The notes under the pieces: generated by a model
Seen by the model: only the letters and a program-made list of their open reading frames with translations
Databases searched by the model: none
What the model was told of the DNA's origin: nothing
Source of the DNA: an uncultured Oscillospiraceae bacterium
GTDB taxonomy: Bacteria; Bacillota; Clostridia; Oscillospirales; Oscillospiraceae
Direction: 5' to 3'
Length of the DNA stretch: 7,462 nt
Assembly (NCBI GenBank): GCA_958426425.1
Contig: CATZYY010000117.1
Span: forward strand, 1-7,462
Made by a program: the position numbers and the translations under genes
In this document: positions 1-5,419 of the stretch, one piece after another
Layout: every line of letters begins with the position of its first letter
Position numbering within the stretch: the first letter of the stretch is position 1

Positions 1-727
1 AGGGCTTGATGATGCGGACCTTGCCCCAGGGCAGCCCCAGGGCCTGCCCCACCACCCGGCGGACAATATGGGGAATCTGGGTGGAGGAAACCACCACCAC
101 CCGGCCCGCCTCCATATAGGCAAAGCAGCCGTGGTTTTCAATGTGGCAGTGCTGGACCGTGGGCGTATCGTACCAGCCCTCCACACGAATCAGGCCCGGC
201 TCCTGCCGTGCGGCCTCATAATCGCCACGGCGGATGTCCGTGTGAGCCAAAATGTTGTTCTTGTACTTCTCGTGGAGCTGAGGGGCGCCGTCCTCCATGG
301 CCTTCTGCGCATCCAGCACGAAGGGCAGCTCCTCGTACTCCACCTTCAGCGCCCGGACCGCCTGAACGGCGGCCACCTCGTCCTCGGCGACCACCGCCGC
401 CACCTCGTCGCCGTAATAGCGGACATGGCGGTTCAGCAGCAGCCGGTCGGCTACGTCCTGATGGGCAGGGTCCGTGGACCAGGGGTGTCCCGCCGTGGGA
501 AAGGGAATGTCCGGCACATCGAAGCAGGTGAAAATTTTGACCACGCCCGGAATCGCCTCCGCTGCGGAGGTGTCGATGGACTTCACATAGCCGTGGGCGA
601 TGGTGGAGTGACAGATCTTCGCCACCAAAGCCTCCCGGCCGCAGAGGTCGTCCATGTACCTGGCGCGGCCGGTGGCCTTTTCATAGGCGTCCACCCGGAC
701 GACGCTTTTGCCGACACTTTTGCTCAT
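1..727 (-). CDS. xdhA: Xanthine dehydrogenase molybdenum-binding subunit XdhA, N-terminal part (cut by window edge)
   Basis: Catalytic Mo-cofactor subunit of a cytoplasmic xanthine dehydrogenase that oxidises hypoxanthine/xanthine toward urate; in E. coli-type enzymes it partners with separate FAD (XdhB) and 2Fe-2S (XdhC) subunits. About 242 codons are visible. The N-terminus (MSKSVGKSVVRVDAYEKATG) runs into the a/b hammerhead domain, with RARYMDD near residue 21, a HGY motif near 45, VPDIPFPTAGHPW near 72-84, RHVRYYGDEVAAVVAEDE near 100-117, and VQHCHIENHG followed by SSTQIPHIVRRVVGQAL near 195-233. From memory, this closely resembles E. coli XdhA, where the next residues are the FVGGGFG Mo-binding loop just outside the window. 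The start is the ATG at 727, preceded by AGGAGGAG at 733-740 with five bases of spacing. It is divergent from the mocA-like gene across 95 bases; I see no convincing promoter on its own strand there. Another hydroxylase of the family (hypoxanthine or nicotinate type) is possible, but the XdhA match is strong. Confidence 0.93.
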   Translation of the reverse strand, partial: MSKSVGKSVVRVDAYEKATGRARYMDDLCGREALVAKICHSTIAHGYVKSIDTSAAEAIPGVVKIFTCFDVPDIPFPTAGHPWSTDPAHQDVADRLLLNRHVRYYGDEVAAVVAEDEVAAVQAVRALKVEYEELPFVLDAQKAMEDGAPQLHEKYKNNILAHTDIRRGDYEAARQEPGLIRVEGWYDTPTVQHCHIENHGCFAYMEAGRVVVVSSTQIPHIVRRVVGQALGLPWGKVRIIKP

Positions 728-768
728 AGGGTCTCCTCCTTTTTCAATGGGAAGTTTCGCTCCGGCCG

Positions 769-798
769 TTGACTGGGCGGGGCGAAAGCGGATATACT
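769..798 (+). promoter_or_regulatory. Sigma-A-type promoter of the mocA-like gene
   Basis: A -35 box TTGACT (769-774) and a -10 box TATACT (793-798) are separated by 18 bases; each matches the vegetative consensus at five of six positions. Transcription should begin near 804-806, about 18 bases before the ATG at 823. The TTG of the -35 box is in frame with the gene downstream and could be mistaken for its start codon, but it lies upstream of the predicted transcript. Confidence 0.8.
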
Positions 799-820
799 AA
801 CACCAGCGAGGTGAGGTATA
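793..820. repeat. Imperfect dyad spanning -10 box to Shine-Dalgarno of the mocA-like gene
   Basis: Two nested inverted pairs share a centre near 807: TATAC (793-797) with GTATA (816-820), and CACC (801-804) with GGTG (810-813). The inner arm overlaps the Shine-Dalgarno GAGGTGAGG (808-816) and the outer left arm is the -10 box. It could be an operator in the xdhA/mocA divergent region, or a weak SD-masking hairpin in RNA. The arms are short and the outer spacing is uneven by one base, so chance is possible. Confidence 0.3.
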
Positions 821-822
821 CA

Positions 823-1407
823 ATGGAGCAGAGACTGAAACTGGGCTGCGTGGTCATGGCCGCCGGCAGCGCCACGCGCTTCGGGGCCAACAAATTGACC
901 GCCCAGCTGCGGGGCCGCCAACTGATTCTGCGGAGTTTGGAGGCAGTGCCTCCGGAGGCCTTCCATCAGGTAGTGGTAGTTACCCAGTATCCAGAAATCA
1001 TGCGAATTGTAAAGGAATTTCACTTTGCATCGATTTTGAACGATCAGCCTCAAGAGGGGCTCAGCCGCACCATCCATCTGGGGCTTACCGCCCTGCGGGA
1101 CTGCGACGGTGTGCTGTTCCAGGTATCGGATCAACCCCTTCTGCAGCGGGAAAGCGTCCTGCGCCTGACGGAGCAGTGGCGCCTGCGGCCGGAGGGCATC
1201 GCTGCCCTGGGTCACGGCGGTGTCCGGGGCAATCCCTGCATCTTCCCCGCGTCGTTGTTCCCAGAGCTGATGGCGCTGACCGGAGACCGGGGCGGCAGCA
1301 GCGTCATTCGCCGCCACGAGGAGCTGCTGACACTGCTGGAGGTACCAGAGGCGGAGTTATATGATGTAGATACAGCCCAGGCTTTGGAGGCGCTGGAGCG
1401 GAAATAA
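823..1407 (+). CDS. mocA: MocA-like molybdenum cofactor cytidylyltransferase (NTP_transf_3 family), 194 aa
   Basis: Predicted to transfer CMP from CTP to molybdopterin-Mo, giving the cytidine-dinucleotide cofactor used by xanthine dehydrogenase-type enzymes in the cytosol. The N-terminal nucleotide-binding loop is at residues 12-25 (MAAGSATRFGANKL). The AAG form is typical of MocA, whereas MobA, which uses GTP, usually has AGG. NDQPQEGLSRTI lies at 73-84, the metal/substrate motif SDQPLL at 102-107, GNP at 136-138 and GDRGG at 154-158. The length fits the family (about 190-200 residues). The start is the ATG at 823 because SD GAGGTGAGG (808-816) lies six bases before it; an in-frame TTG at 769 is the -35 promoter box. 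It sits between two Mo hydroxylase genes, xdhA (divergent) and a fused Fe-S/Mo enzyme (convergent), which supports the role. The CTP specificity and the exact client enzyme are inferred; a PucB- or YgfJ-like relative acting in the selenium-dependent hydroxylase system is the main alternative. Confidence 0.85.
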   Translation: MEQRLKLGCVVMAAGSATRFGANKLTAQLRGRQLILRSLEAVPPEAFHQVVVVTQYPEIMRIVKEFHFASILNDQPQEGLSRTIHLGLTALRDCDGVLFQVSDQPLLQRESVLRLTEQWRLRPEGIAALGHGGVRGNPCIFPASLFPELMALTGDRGGSSVIRRHEELLTLLEVPEAELYDVDTAQALEALERK

Positions 1408-1414
1408 GGTTCAA

Positions 1415-1450
1415 CGAGGCCGGGATCTGACCGATCCCGGCCTCGTCTTT
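1415..1450. terminator. Hairpin terminator between convergent mocA-like and xdh genes
   Basis: A perfect 13-bp inverted repeat, CGAGGCCGGGATC (1415-1427) and its complement (1433-1445), encloses the 5-base loop TGACC. On the plus strand it is followed by TCTTT and an A/T-rich stretch, so it best serves the mocA-like gene ending at 1407. The convergent xdh gene stops at 1454, so the same stem may work in both directions, although the minus-strand tail is not a clean T-run. Confidence 0.85.
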
Positions 1451-1453
1451 CCA

Positions 1454-4006
1454 TTATTTGCGGCTGTAAGGGGTCCCCTCCAGAGGCAGTGACGTGCGGC
1501 GAATGCCGTCGAAGCGGTAATAGGCGTCGGCGATGGCAGGGGCCGTGGGGATAGAGGTAATCTCACCGATGCCGATTGCACCCATGGCCACATCCAGGCC
1601 GGGCTTCTCCACCACAATGGCCTTCACCTCGGGGATCTGGTTGGCCTTGAACAGGCCCAGCGTGCCGAACTTGGCGGTGGGCTTGCAGTCCACCAGGGGG
1701 TACTGCTCCGTCAGGGCGAAGCCCATGCTCATGACCACGCCGCCCTCAATCTGCCCCTCCACGCTGCGGGGGTTCACCGCCTTGCCCACATCGTGAGCTG
1801 CCACGATCCGAAGAATCTTACCGTCCTCGCCCAGCTCGCACATCTGAGTGGCGTAGCCGTAGGCAATGTGGCTGACAGGATGGGGCACGTCGGCGCCCAG
1901 CTTGTCGGTCTTGGTGGCGTACTCGCCGTAATACTCGGTACCGTTCAGGTCCGAGAGGGTCTTGCCCGCCAAAGCCTCCTTCAGCTTCGCGCAGGCCCGG
2001 CAGCAGGCCTCGCCGGTGATGGTGGTCTGCCGGGAGCCGGAAGTGGTGCCGGAATCAGGGGCCTCAAAGGTGTTGGACCGCTCGTAGACCACGGCGCTGC
2101 GGGGCAGGTCCAGCATCTCGCAGCACATCTGCACCAGCACGGTGCCCAGACCCTGCCCGATGCAGGAGGCGCCGGCCTCAATGTGGATCTTGCCGTCCTT
2201 TACCACCAGGCGGCAGCGGCCGGTGTCCGGCAGGCCCACGCCCACGCCGGAGTTCTTCATGGCGCAGGCAAGACCTACGTACTTGCCCTTGTCATAATAG
2301 GGCTTGATGGCCTCCAGTGTCTCCACCAGGCCGGTCTCCGGCCCCACGATCTGTCCGTTGGGCAGCTCCTGACCGGGGCGGATGGCATTGCGGTAGCGGA
2401 TCTCCCAGGGGCTGATGCCCACCTTGTCCGCCATCTGGTTCAAAAGGCTCTCTATGCAGAAGCACGTCTGAGTCACGCCGAAGCCCCGGAAGGCGCCGGC
2501 GGGTGGATTGTTGGTGTAGAAGGCCCAGCCGTCGATCTCAAAATTCTGGTAGTTGTAGGGGCCGGCGGCGTGGGTGCAGGCCCGCTCCAGCACGGGACCG
2601 CCCAGAGAGGCGTAGGCGCCGGTATCGGCGATGACCTCCGCCACCACGCCCTGGATAATGCCGTTTTCGTCACAGCCAATGGAGAATTCCATCTCCATGG
2701 GATGGCGCTTGGGGTGAATCAAAATGCTCTCCGCCCGGGTCAGCTTCACTTTCACCGGCCGCTTGGTCAGATAGGCCACCAGGGCGGCGTGGTGCTGGAC
2801 CGTCACATCCTCCTTGCCGCCAAAGCCGCCGCCCACCAGGCAGTTGCGCACCTTCACCTTTTCCGCGGGCAGGCCCAGCATACCCATAATCTCATGCTGG
2901 GTATCGTAGGCGCCCTGGTCCGTGGAGAGGACCATGACCCCGTCCCCGTCAGGATAGGCCACGGCGCACTCCGGCTCCAGGAAGGCATGCTCCGTCCAGG
3001 GGGTGGAGAACCGCTGGGTCAGCATATACTTGGATTTGGCGATGGCCTCCGCGGGATTGCCCCGCTGGATGTGCCGGTGGGCCATAAGATTTCCATCCCG
3101 ATGCACCAGCGGCGCGTCGGTCAGCATGGCCTCCCGCGGGCTGCGCACCATAGGCAGCTCCTCATAGTCCACCTTCACCAGGGCCTTGGCCTGGGCCAAA
3201 ATCTCCTGACTTTCGGCGGCCACAATGCAGATAGCGTCGCCCAGATAGTGGGTGATGTCGCCCACTGCAATCATGGTGTCCCAGTCCTTCTTGATATGGC
3301 CTACTTTGTTCTCGCCGGGAATGTCCTCGGCGGTCAGCACGCACACTACGCCGGGCAGCGCCCGGGCCTCCTCAGCATGGATGGCAAGAACCCGGGCGCG
3401 GGGATACTGACTGCGGACCGCAGATGCATAGATCATGCCGTCCAGGTAGATATCATCCGGATACTCGCCGTAGCCCAGGACCTTCTCCCGCACATCCAGC
3501 CGGTGGACAGACTGCCCGTAATGCCAGTTCTCTTGATCCTGCTGGGGAATCTTCCCCTCCCGCAGGATCTTGGCTGCCAGCTTCACACCGGCGATGATCT
3601 TCACGTAGCCGGTGCAGCGGCAGATGTTGGTCCGCAGGGCATAGGCGATCTCCTCCTCCGTGGGGTCCGGATTCACGTCCAGCAACCCCTTGCCGGCCAT
3701 AACCATGCCCGGAATGCAGAAACCGCACTGAACGGCCCCGGCCTCGCCGAAGGCGTAGACCCAGGCCTCCTTCTCAAAATCGCTGAGCCCCTCCACCGTG
3801 ATGATGGACTTCCCCTCCAGCTTGTCCGTCTGGGGAATGCAGGCCCGGGTGGGCTTGCCGTCGATCAGCACGGTGCAGGTGCCGCAGGCACCCTCACTGC
3901 AGCCGTCCTTCACGCTGGTCAGATGCAGCTCGTCCCGCAGATAGCGAATCAACTTCTGATTTTTTTCGACCGACACGGTTCGGCCGTTTACGGTAAATGT
4001 CGCCAT
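1454..4006 (-). CDS. Selenium-dependent xanthine dehydrogenase family protein: fused [2Fe-2S] and Mo-binding domains, 850 aa
   Basis: Cytoplasmic molybdenum hydroxylase, probably oxidising xanthine or another purine. The N-terminal plant-type ferredoxin domain has C36, C41, C44 and C56. A second [2Fe-2S] domain has C94, C97, C129 and C131 (QCGFC, then ICRCTGY). After a linker near 150-165 comes the a/b hammerhead (about 167-290) and the Mo-binding domain: EHAFLEPE (339-346), GGGFGG (392-397), GAFRGFG with R507, GQGLGT (617-622) and GIGE with E815 as the likely catalytic glutamate. There is no FAD domain. The Fe-S plus Mo layout and length of about 850 match the family named selenium-dependent xanthine dehydrogenase (TIGR03311), known from Enterococcus faecalis. 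Selenium is a cofactor ligand there, so it is not visible in the protein sequence. The start is ATG 4006, with AGGAGGTA (4014-4021) seven bases upstream; the frame stays open to 4057, but without an SD. It is convergent with the mocA-like gene and lies downstream of thiN with its own promoter. The substrate is uncertain. Confidence 0.9.
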   Translation of the reverse strand: MATFTVNGRTVSVEKNQKLIRYLRDELHLTSVKDGCSEGACGTCTVLIDGKPTRACIPQTDKLEGKSIITVEGLSDFEKEAWVYAFGEAGAVQCGFCIPGMVMAGKGLLDVNPDPTEEEIAYALRTNICRCTGYVKIIAGVKLAAKILREGKIPQQDQENWHYGQSVHRLDVREKVLGYGEYPDDIYLDGMIYASAVRSQYPRARVLAIHAEEARALPGVVCVLTAEDIPGENKVGHIKKDWDTMIAVGDITHYLGDAICIVAAESQEILAQAKALVKVDYEELPMVRSPREAMLTDAPLVHRDGNLMAHRHIQRGNPAEAIAKSKYMLTQRFSTPWTEHAFLEPECAVAYPDGDGVMVLSTDQGAYDTQHEIMGMLGLPAEKVKVRNCLVGGGFGGKEDVTVQHHAALVAYLTKRPVKVKLTRAESILIHPKRHPMEMEFSIGCDENGIIQGVVAEVIADTGAYASLGGPVLERACTHAAGPYNYQNFEIDGWAFYTNNPPAGAFRGFGVTQTCFCIESLLNQMADKVGISPWEIRYRNAIRPGQELPNGQIVGPETGLVETLEAIKPYYDKGKYVGLACAMKNSGVGVGLPDTGRCRLVVKDGKIHIEAGASCIGQGLGTVLVQMCCEMLDLPRSAVVYERSNTFEAPDSGTTSGSRQTTITGEACCRACAKLKEALAGKTLSDLNGTEYYGEYATKTDKLGADVPHPVSHIAYGYATQMCELGEDGKILRIVAAHDVGKAVNPRSVEGQIEGGVVMSMGFALTEQYPLVDCKPTAKFGTLGLFKANQIPEVKAIVVEKPGLDVAMGAIGIGEITSIPTAPAIADAYYRFDGIRRTSLPLEGTPYSRK

Positions 4007-4059
4007 GGCAAAATACCTCCTAAACTGCCCGTGCCCGCCCTCGGTCCCACGGTTCAAAT

Positions 4060-4089
4060 GGCCGGAAAGGTTGACCTTTCCTCATGGCC
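4060..4089 (-). repeat. Promoter-proximal inverted repeat in the xdh 5' leader (operator or 5' stem-loop candidate)
   Basis: GGAAAGG (4064-4070) and CCTTTCC (4075-4081) form a perfect 7-bp stem with a four-base loop (TCAA on the transcript strand). Outer GGCC blocks (4060-4063 and 4086-4089) can extend it around a four-base one-sided bulge. It begins two bases downstream of the -10 box, at the predicted transcript start, the usual place for a repressor operator; as RNA it would form a 5'-terminal hairpin. No known regulator site is recognised. Confidence 0.5.
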
Positions 4090-4091
4090 TT

Positions 4092-4120
4092 ATTATACAA
4101 TAAAACCGGGAGCGATGCAA
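4092..4120 (-). promoter_or_regulatory. Promoter of the fused xdh gene
   Basis: On the minus strand, a -35 box TTGCAT (4115-4120) and a perfect -10 box TATAAT (4092-4097) are 17 bases apart. Transcription should start near 4085, giving a leader of about 80 bases before ATG 4006. The -35 matches only the TTG of the consensus, but the spacing and -10 are ideal and the site lies in the 156-base gap after thiN. Confidence 0.75.
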
Positions 4121-4162
4121 CAAAACTTTGGCCGTTACGCTATTCTATCGAAAAGACAACGT

Positions 4163-4789
4163 TTACTCAGGAAGGAGCTGCCACCCTACCGCCAAAGCTC
4201 CCTGCCGCACGGTAATTCGGGCAGCAGGCTCCAGAATGTGATTGCTGACGCCAAGGGGGAAATCCGCCGTCAAAAGGGCGTCCTTCAGGGGGTACTGGAC
4301 TCCCTCCTCGTCCACGCCGGAGGCGTCGGCCCCCAGGCAGAAAACCGACAGCAGTCCCCACTCCACAGTTCGCTCCACCGTCAGGGACTCGTTCTCAATA
4401 ACGGTCCAGAGAAAATCCCGGCCGTACATCCAGCCCCGGGCGCCCCGGCGGCGGAGATACAGCAGAGATTGGAGGTTGGCCAAGGTGTGATCCAGTCGAA
4501 CGCCCCCAGTCCCACCGTAAAGGAAAAATTCTTTACAGCCATTCTCCAATGCGGTTTTTATGGCAAGCATGGTATCGGTATCGTCCTTTTCCACCGGAGA
4601 GCGGAGGACGTTGGCAAAATCCGCTGGCTGTTCCATGGAGTCAAAATCTCCCAGCAGCAGGTCCGGGGTAACTCCAGCTTCCCGGCAGGAGCGATAGCCG
4701 GCATCAGCGGCGATGACCAGATCTCCGGGAAGCGGCCGTTCCCGAAGGCCGTAAAAGGTTCCGGCGGCAAAGATAAAGCAGCGTCTCAC
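4163..4789 (-). CDS. thiN: Thiamine pyrophosphokinase, 208 aa
   Basis: Transfers a pyrophosphate group from ATP to thiamine, making the coenzyme thiamine diphosphate in the cytosol. Family motifs appear in order: RRCFIFAAGTF at residues 2-12, AADAGY (27-32), PDLLLGDFDS (42-51) with the metal-binding acidic residues, KDDTDT (68-73), and GGTGGVRLDHTLAN (92-105). The remainder is the shorter C-terminal thiamine-binding part. The length fits the family. The start chosen is GTG at 4789: it puts FIFAAG at the N-terminus as in homologues, has AAGGA (4799-4803) nine bases upstream, and lies downstream of the promoter at 4822-4850. A longer in-frame GTG at 4843 falls inside the promoter spacer, so it should not be transcribed. 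It is not linked to rsgA and rpe, its common neighbours in many Firmicutes. No terminator follows, so some transcripts may run on into xdh. I see no TPP riboswitch in its short leader. Confidence 0.93.
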   Translation of the reverse strand: MRRCFIFAAGTFYGLRERPLPGDLVIAADAGYRSCREAGVTPDLLLGDFDSMEQPADFANVLRSPVEKDDTDTMLAIKTALENGCKEFFLYGGTGGVRLDHTLANLQSLLYLRRRGARGWMYGRDFLWTVIENESLTVERTVEWGLLSVFCLGADASGVDEEGVQYPLKDALLTADFPLGVSNHILEPAARITVRQGALAVGWQLLPE

Positions 4790-4821
4790 AGCATCACATC
4801 CTTGTGTGCGTTCTTCTGCAT

Positions 4822-4850
4822 AGTATACCACATTTCGACCCACAGGGCAA
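4822..4850 (-). promoter_or_regulatory. Promoter of thiN
   Basis: On the minus strand, a -35 box TTGCCC (4845-4850) and a -10 box TATACT (4822-4827) are separated by 17 bases. The predicted transcript begins near 4815, leaving a leader of about 25 bases before GTG 4789. This placement decides between the two possible thiN starts. Confidence 0.7.
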
Positions 4851-4988
4851 TTCCAACCGGCAGGGCCTTTTTCCTTCCAGGGAGAGCAGCCGGTGTGCTC
4901 CCAAGCAAAAGCCTCTTCCGTCTTTCACACCTTTCTCCATAAGAGAATCAGCATTGCGCCATAAACCACGCTATCCAATGAGATCATG

Positions 4989-5025
4989 CCATAAATAACG
5001 CGGGTCCCGCTGACGCGGGACCCGC
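4989..5025 (-). terminator. Terminator of the small gene at 5037-5210
   Basis: A perfect 11-bp GC-rich stem, GCGGGTCCCGC (5000-5010) with its complement (5015-5025), has a TGAC loop. Read on the minus strand it is followed by GTTATTTATGG (4989-4999), a moderate U-rich tail. It starts 11 bases beyond the stop codon at 5037. The plus-strand side has no T-run, so the direction is minus. Confidence 0.75.
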
Positions 5026-5036
5026 TCCGTCCGGTG

Positions 5037-5210
5037 TCACTGGATATGCTCCTCGCAAAAATCATCCAGCACCCGGAAGCCCATTTCCTCCGGCGGCGCC
5101 ACAGGGAACGTGGCAATGGTTGCGTCGTCGAAAATGGGACAAAGCCGCTTCTCCGGCTCCAGCCGCAGACACGGCAGACCACCGGGGCGGTTCTCCTTTT
5201 TTCCTTTCAA
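5037..5210 (-). CDS. Probable small protein of unknown function, about 57 aa
   Basis: I do not recognise this protein. The reading frame ends PCLRLEPEKRLCPIFDDATI, then a proline- and glutamate-rich stretch (APPEEMGFR) and an acidic C-terminus (DDFCEEHIQ). It has no signal peptide or membrane segment; three cysteines are spread along the chain. Three things argue that it is real: over the last 45 codons the codons are those favoured by neighbouring genes (CTG, GAG, CGG, GTG, GAC), the amino acids look natural, and a hairpin terminator follows the stop by 11 bases. The start is uncertain. TTG at 5210 has GGGGTGA five bases upstream and is my choice; GTG at 5219 is also in frame but lacks an SD. 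Frame 5037-5351 stays open further up, but that part overlaps the cca terminator and looks non-coding. I found no convincing promoter. It could also be the 3' remnant of a decayed longer gene. Confidence 0.5.
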   Translation of the reverse strand: MKGKKENRPGGLPCLRLEPEKRLCPIFDDATIATFPVAPPEEMGFRVLDDFCEEHIQ

Positions 5211-5260
5211 GGCACTCACCCCATTTGAAAGTGTGCGCGATTTTGGTCGATTTATGCGGG

Positions 5261-5286
5261 AAAAAGTATTGCCGTTTTGGGGCAAT
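5261..5286 (-). other. Small hairpin with T-run in the gap between cca and the small gene
   Basis: ATTGCC (5268-5273) and GGCAAT (5281-5286) form a perfect 6-bp stem with a 7-base loop; on the minus strand it is followed by ACTTTTT (5261-5267). It could be a weak second terminator or an attenuator about 50 bases before the small gene's start. A further dyad, TTGTC-AG-GACAA, lies at 5290-5301. The rest of 5211-5349 shows nothing I can name. Confidence 0.3.
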
Positions 5287-5349
5287 GGTTTGTCAGGACA
5301 ATTCCCTTCCTGTCCGCAGGACTTTTCCAAAGAGTTTGCTTTTATCTTC

Positions 5350-5396
5350 AAAAAATCACCGCCCGTCCCCTGTTCATGGAGTCGGGCGGTGATTTT
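5350..5396 (-). terminator. Strong intrinsic terminator of cca
   Basis: A perfect 14-bp stem, AAAATCACCGCCCG (5352-5365) pairing with 5383-5396, encloses a 17-base loop. On the minus strand it ends in six U residues (5350-5355). It begins 23 bases after the cca stop codon at 5420. The plus-strand side ends in TTTT too, so it might block transcription both ways. Confidence 0.9.
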
Positions 5397-5419
5397 ATGT
5401 CAACTGCTTTAAACGTATT

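Noticed and set aside
68..772. 234-codon open frame on the plus strand opposite xdhA
   Set aside because: The minus-strand frame matches XdhA closely and has a strong SD. The plus frame has no motifs and runs into the mocA promoter.
724..1317. 197-codon minus-strand frame covering the mocA-like gene
   Set aside because: It opposes the conserved MocA motifs and shows no domain of its own.
4790..4821. TPP riboswitch before thiN
   Set aside because: The leader is only about 25 bases long and lacks the conserved THI-box CTGAGA-type elements; the upstream gap 4851-4999 shows none either.
1793..4942. Very long open frame (1049 codons) on the plus strand
   Set aside because: It is antisense to xdh and thiN, both of which have clear domains, SD sites and promoters. 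The translation is rich in Gly, His, Leu and Val with no recognisable motif, as expected opposite GC-rich coding sequence.
4925..5182. 85-codon minus-strand frame starting at GTG 5182 with AAGGAG nearby
   Set aside because: The SD spacing is good, but the frame reads through the hairpin at 5000-5025 and its Arg/Trp/Ser-rich composition is that of a shifted frame of the 5037-5210 gene.
5398..5403. Perfect TTGACA on the minus strand after cca
   Set aside because: No -10-like hexamer lies 15-19 bases downstream, and the spacer would fall in the cca terminator stem.
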